A stretch of DNA of 16,370 bases from Armatimonadota bacterium (GTDB lineage Bacteria > Armatimonadota > JAAZEB01). The stretch spans positions 1 to 16,370 of the forward strand of contig DUUU01000423.1 in the NCBI GenBank assembly GCA_012841485.1, written 5' to 3'. Numbering within the stretch: position 1 is the stretch's first letter; every line of letters begins with the position of its first letter. Position numbers and translations under genes: made by a program. Below, piece by piece: positions 14,301 to 16,370 of this stretch. Under the pieces are notes generated by a model. It was not told where the DNA came from and did no database searches. It was given only the letters and a program-made list of their open reading frames with translations.

Positions 14301-15298
14301 CAGCGGAAGTGGTCAAGAAGGAAGCGAAGGCGCTGGGGGCCGATCTGGTGGGGATCGCCTCGATGGATCGTTACGAGGGCGCCCCCCTGCAGATGGACCC
14401 GCGCCAGATCATGCCCGAGGCACGCTCGCTGATCGTGATGGCGTTTCGGGTGATGCGCGGGAGCCTGCGCGGTGTTGAGGAGGGCACCTTCTTCTCAAAC
14501 TACTCGGCGATGGGCTATGGCGGTCTCACCTACCTCTACATGCCGCTGGTCGTGATCAACCTGTGCCGCTTCATCGAGGACCACGGCAAGGAGGCGATCC
14601 CGATCGGGCATCAGAGTGACTGGCGCGCCATCGATGGCAATGGCTTCACGCGCGAGGGGTATAGCCGGCCCGTAGAGCCGGGCCGCGCCGCCCCCGACGT
14701 GATGATCCACCTGCGGATCGCCGGCTACCTGGCCGGCCTGGGCGAGATCGGCTACAGCAAGGTCTTCCTCACCCCGCAGTTCGGCCCGCGCCAGCGCCTG
14801 GGAGTCGTCCTCACCGAGGCGGAGCTGGAGCCGGACCCGATCTATAATGGCCCGAAGCTGTGCAACCGGTGCATGGCGTGCGTGCGCGAGTGCCCTGGCC
14901 AGGCGATCAGCGCGACGAAGACGGTGAAGGTGACCCTGGCCGGCCACGAGGTGGAGTGGGGAGAGCTCGACACCGCCGCATGCGACATCGCCTTCCGCGG
15001 AGGCCAGGTGGCCGACCCGGACCACGACAGCCCAGAGTACATGGAGCCGCTCTATGGCAAGAAGATCACGCGCAGCCCAATCACGCCGTTCTATCGCAAG
15101 CCGCGCAACCTCTACAACACAGGTCAGGCGGTGTGCGGCGGTCGCGGGTGCCTGCGTGCCTGCATGATCAACCTGGAGAAGCGCGACGTGCTGGGCAACA
15201 AGTTCGACGAGCCATTCCGCCGCCGCAAGCCGTGGAAGATGGATTGGTCGGATACTGGTGTGCCGCCCGAGAGCCCGGCCAAGGGCGAAGCCGACTGA
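14294..15298 (+). CDS. QueG/reductive-dehalogenase-like double Fe-S protein
   Basis: A 334-aa protein resembling epoxyqueuosine reductase QueG and the cobalamin-dependent reductive dehalogenase fold. The N-terminus (AKALGADLVGIASMDRY) and the core (GYLAGLGEIGYSKVFLTPQFGPRQRLGVVLTEAEL, 144-178) match the family's conserved GLG-x-IG and PxFG-x-x-x-x-LG segments. The first [4Fe-4S] motif is CNRCMACVRECP (Cys190, 193, 196, 200). The second is unusual: CGGRGCLRAC (Cys281, 286, 290), with Cys230 as a possible further ligand. QueG's acidic residue in its D-x-AP segment seems replaced, since this protein has RAAP (Arg131 onward). It has no C-terminal HEAT-like domain and no signal peptide, so it is not an exported dehalogenase. 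It overlaps the U32-like gene and is translationally coupled. It may use cobalamin to reduce an unknown substrate (inference). Confidence 0.8.
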   Translation: MLTAEVVKKEAKALGADLVGIASMDRYEGAPLQMDPRQIMPEARSLIVMAFRVMRGSLRGVEEGTFFSNYSAMGYGGLTYLYMPLVVINLCRFIEDHGKEAIPIGHQSDWRAIDGNGFTREGYSRPVEPGRAAPDVMIHLRIAGYLAGLGEIGYSKVFLTPQFGPRQRLGVVLTEAELEPDPIYNGPKLCNRCMACVRECPGQAISATKTVKVTLAGHEVEWGELDTAACDIAFRGGQVADPDHDSPEYMEPLYGKKITRSPITPFYRKPRNLYNTGQAVCGGRGCLRACMINLEKRDVLGNKFDEPFRRRKPWKMDWSDTGVPPESPAKGEAD

Positions 15299-15325
15299 GG
15301 CGCACTGGCGGGCAAACAGAGAAAG

Positions 15326-15363
15326 GCCCCGGAGGGCACCGCAACACGCGCGCCCTCCGAGGC
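15326..15363 (-). terminator. Intrinsic terminator, best for the minus-strand gene
   Basis: CGGAGGGC (15330-15337) pairs with GCCCTCCG (15352-15359). The stem extends with GCC (15326-15328) and GGC (15361-15363) through one C-A pair, which becomes a G-U wobble in minus-strand RNA. That gives a continuous 12-bp helix over a 14-nt loop. Minus-strand RNA then reads CUUUCUCUGUUU, a U-rich tail. It lies between the stops of convergent genes (15298 and 15374), so it may serve both. Confidence 0.7.
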
Positions 15364-15373
15364 TACGTTGTTC

Positions 15374-16303
15374 TTAGAGCTGGACCTGTGCCCAGGCCTG
15401 CTGCAGCGCGCGCTTCGCGTTGGCGACGACGACCTGGCTGGTCTCGCCCCACGCGGCGATCGGCTTCACCTCGAAGCTGACGATCCGCGGCTCGCCGGCC
15501 TTCAGGTAACCGCAGCGGAGCAGCTCCTGCATGAAGTCGGCCAGCTCGGCGACGCCGTTCTCGCCGCCCTCAACGCCGAAGCGCGGGTGCTCGTCGCCAT
15601 AGGCCGGGTGCGAGCTGTCGCGCATGACGCAGTTGCCGATATGCGCGTGGACCATGTGGTCACCCGCCGTTCCCAGCATGTCGGCCGAGGTCTCGCCCAG
15701 CAGCGGCGCGTGCGACAGGTCGAGCATCAGGCCAAAGGAGGGGAACTCCTTGCGCACGCGCTTCGAGACTTCCACAGCCTCCTTGGTGGGGCCGATGAGG
15801 GCGTTCTTGCCAAACGGCACCCGGTCGAACGTCTCCAGGACGACGGGCATCGTGCCACACTGGGCGGAGTAGGCACACAGCTCGAGAAGCGAATCGACCA
15901 GGCGGTCGGTCGCCTCGCCGTACTTCGAAGGGTCGTCCGGCACGGGTCCGGAAAGGACGCCGAAGCCGACGCAGCCCAGCTCGTAGGCCATGTCCATGCA
16001 GCGCTTCAACTCGGTGATGCACGCCTTCCGGGCCGCGGCGTCGAGGGTGCAGAGGCTCAGCTTCTGGGTGAGCATGCACGGCTGGCCACCGAAGGCGGCC
16101 TTCATCCCCGAGTCCCTGATCAGCTTCGCCGCATCCTTGCGCACCTGGGGATCCTCCATGCGCGTCACCTCGACGGCGGTAAAGAAGGGATCCTCGGCGA
16201 TCTCTCGCAGCGTCTCAAGGATCGGCCCCTCGCCTTTGATGCACTGGGGATAGGCCATAAAATGGATCAGGCCCACATCCGCGTAACGGTAAATCGATTC
16301 CAT
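15374..16303 (-). CDS. Xylose-isomerase-like TIM-barrel sugar isomerase/epimerase
   Basis: A 309-aa cytoplasmic protein of the AP-endonuclease-2/xylose-isomerase-like TIM-barrel family (COG1082 type), often sugar-phosphate or keto-sugar isomerases/epimerases or inosose dehydratases. Likely divalent-metal ligands can be read: Glu157 in PVVLETFD, Asp195 in GLMLDLSHAPL (with His198), His221 in MVHAHIGN, and Glu278 in VSFEVKP. The N-terminal strand is YADVGLIHFMAYPQ. ATG at 16303 is chosen because GGAGGG (plus-strand 16311-16316) lies 7 nt upstream. The next in-frame ATG (16318) overlaps that site and gives only five extra residues. It ends at an intrinsic terminator shared with the QueG-like gene. 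The exact substrate is unknown; with the lyase-like proteins and the Gfo/Idh/MocA enzyme, a role in sugar catabolism is plausible but inferred. Confidence 0.88.
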   Translation of the reverse strand: MESIYRYADVGLIHFMAYPQCIKGEGPILETLREIAEDPFFTAVEVTRMEDPQVRKDAAKLIRDSGMKAAFGGQPCMLTQKLSLCTLDAAARKACITELKRCMDMAYELGCVGFGVLSGPVPDDPSKYGEATDRLVDSLLELCAYSAQCGTMPVVLETFDRVPFGKNALIGPTKEAVEVSKRVRKEFPSFGLMLDLSHAPLLGETSADMLGTAGDHMVHAHIGNCVMRDSSHPAYGDEHPRFGVEGGENGVAELADFMQELLRCGYLKAGEPRIVSFEVKPIAAWGETSQVVVANAKRALQQAWAQVQL

Positions 16304-16310
16304 GCTTGCA

Positions 16311-16316
16311 CCCTCC
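16311..16316 (-). promoter_or_regulatory. Ribosome binding site deciding isomerase start
   Basis: Plus-strand CCCTCC reads GGAGGG on the minus strand, 7 nt before the ATG at 16303. It overlaps the alternative ATG at 16318, making that upstream start unlikely. Confidence 0.75.
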
Positions 16317-16370
16317 ATCGATGATCACGCCCGTCAGCTAGCGACGAGAGTCCCTCGGGCAGACGCGGCG

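Noticed and set aside
15368..16324. Plus-strand open frame of 318 codons
   Set aside because: Antisense to the TIM-barrel gene, which has metal-ligand motifs, a ribosome site and a terminator on the minus strand.

Overview
The window is GC-rich bacterial DNA of roughly 60-65% GC by eye. Genes are tightly packed and Shine-Dalgarno-led, with several start/stop overlaps. The content is large secreted multidomain polysaccharide-lyase-like proteins, Gfo/Idh/MocA and sugar-isomerase-like TIM-barrel proteins, a DUF1015 protein and a cytoplasmic histidine kinase. That mix fits an environmental or uncultured saccharolytic bacterium of the Armatimonadota / Planctomycetota / Verrucomicrobiota style. No rRNA or other marker gene is present, so this placement is an impression only. 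I saw no tRNA, rRNA, CRISPR array, transposase, integrase or attachment site.

Left block (258-6655, all + strand): an RNase HI-like protein starting at GTG; a soluble histidine kinase with a winged-helix-like N-terminus; a Gfo/Idh/MocA oxidoreductase whose start overlaps the kinase stop; a DUF1015 protein; a possible small one-pass membrane protein; and a 718-aa secreted alpha/alpha-toroid-like protein. Gaps are short (about 54 nt or less), so these could be one transcription unit. It ends near a nested hairpin at 6669-6718.

Middle block: a RidA-family deaminase (minus, 6777-7154) faces away from a 1534-aa secreted protein (plus, 7440-12044). The large protein combines an N-terminal beta-sandwich, a GH67-N/hexosaminidase-N-like domain, a heparinase II/III catalytic toroid and sheet domain, an F5/8C (discoidin-like) domain, and a C-terminal seven-repeat propeller with DxDGDG loops. 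A strong intergenic hairpin separates it from a class C beta-lactamase-like serine hydrolase (12140-13150).

Right block: two overlapping + strand genes (13245-15298) encode a cysteine-rich U32-peptidase/UbiV-like protein and a QueG/reductive-dehalogenase-like double iron-sulfur protein. They converge on a minus-strand TIM-barrel isomerase/epimerase (15374-16303) across a convincing intrinsic terminator.

Working model (inference): the two secreted toroid proteins cleave an acidic polysaccharide outside the cytoplasm, and the Gfo/Idh/MocA and TIM-barrel enzymes process released sugars. The coupled U32-like/QueG-like pair is the best candidate for an undescribed system, an iron-sulfur (possibly cobalamin-dependent) enzyme couple. 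The winged-helix/kinase fusion with no partner response regulator in view is the second.
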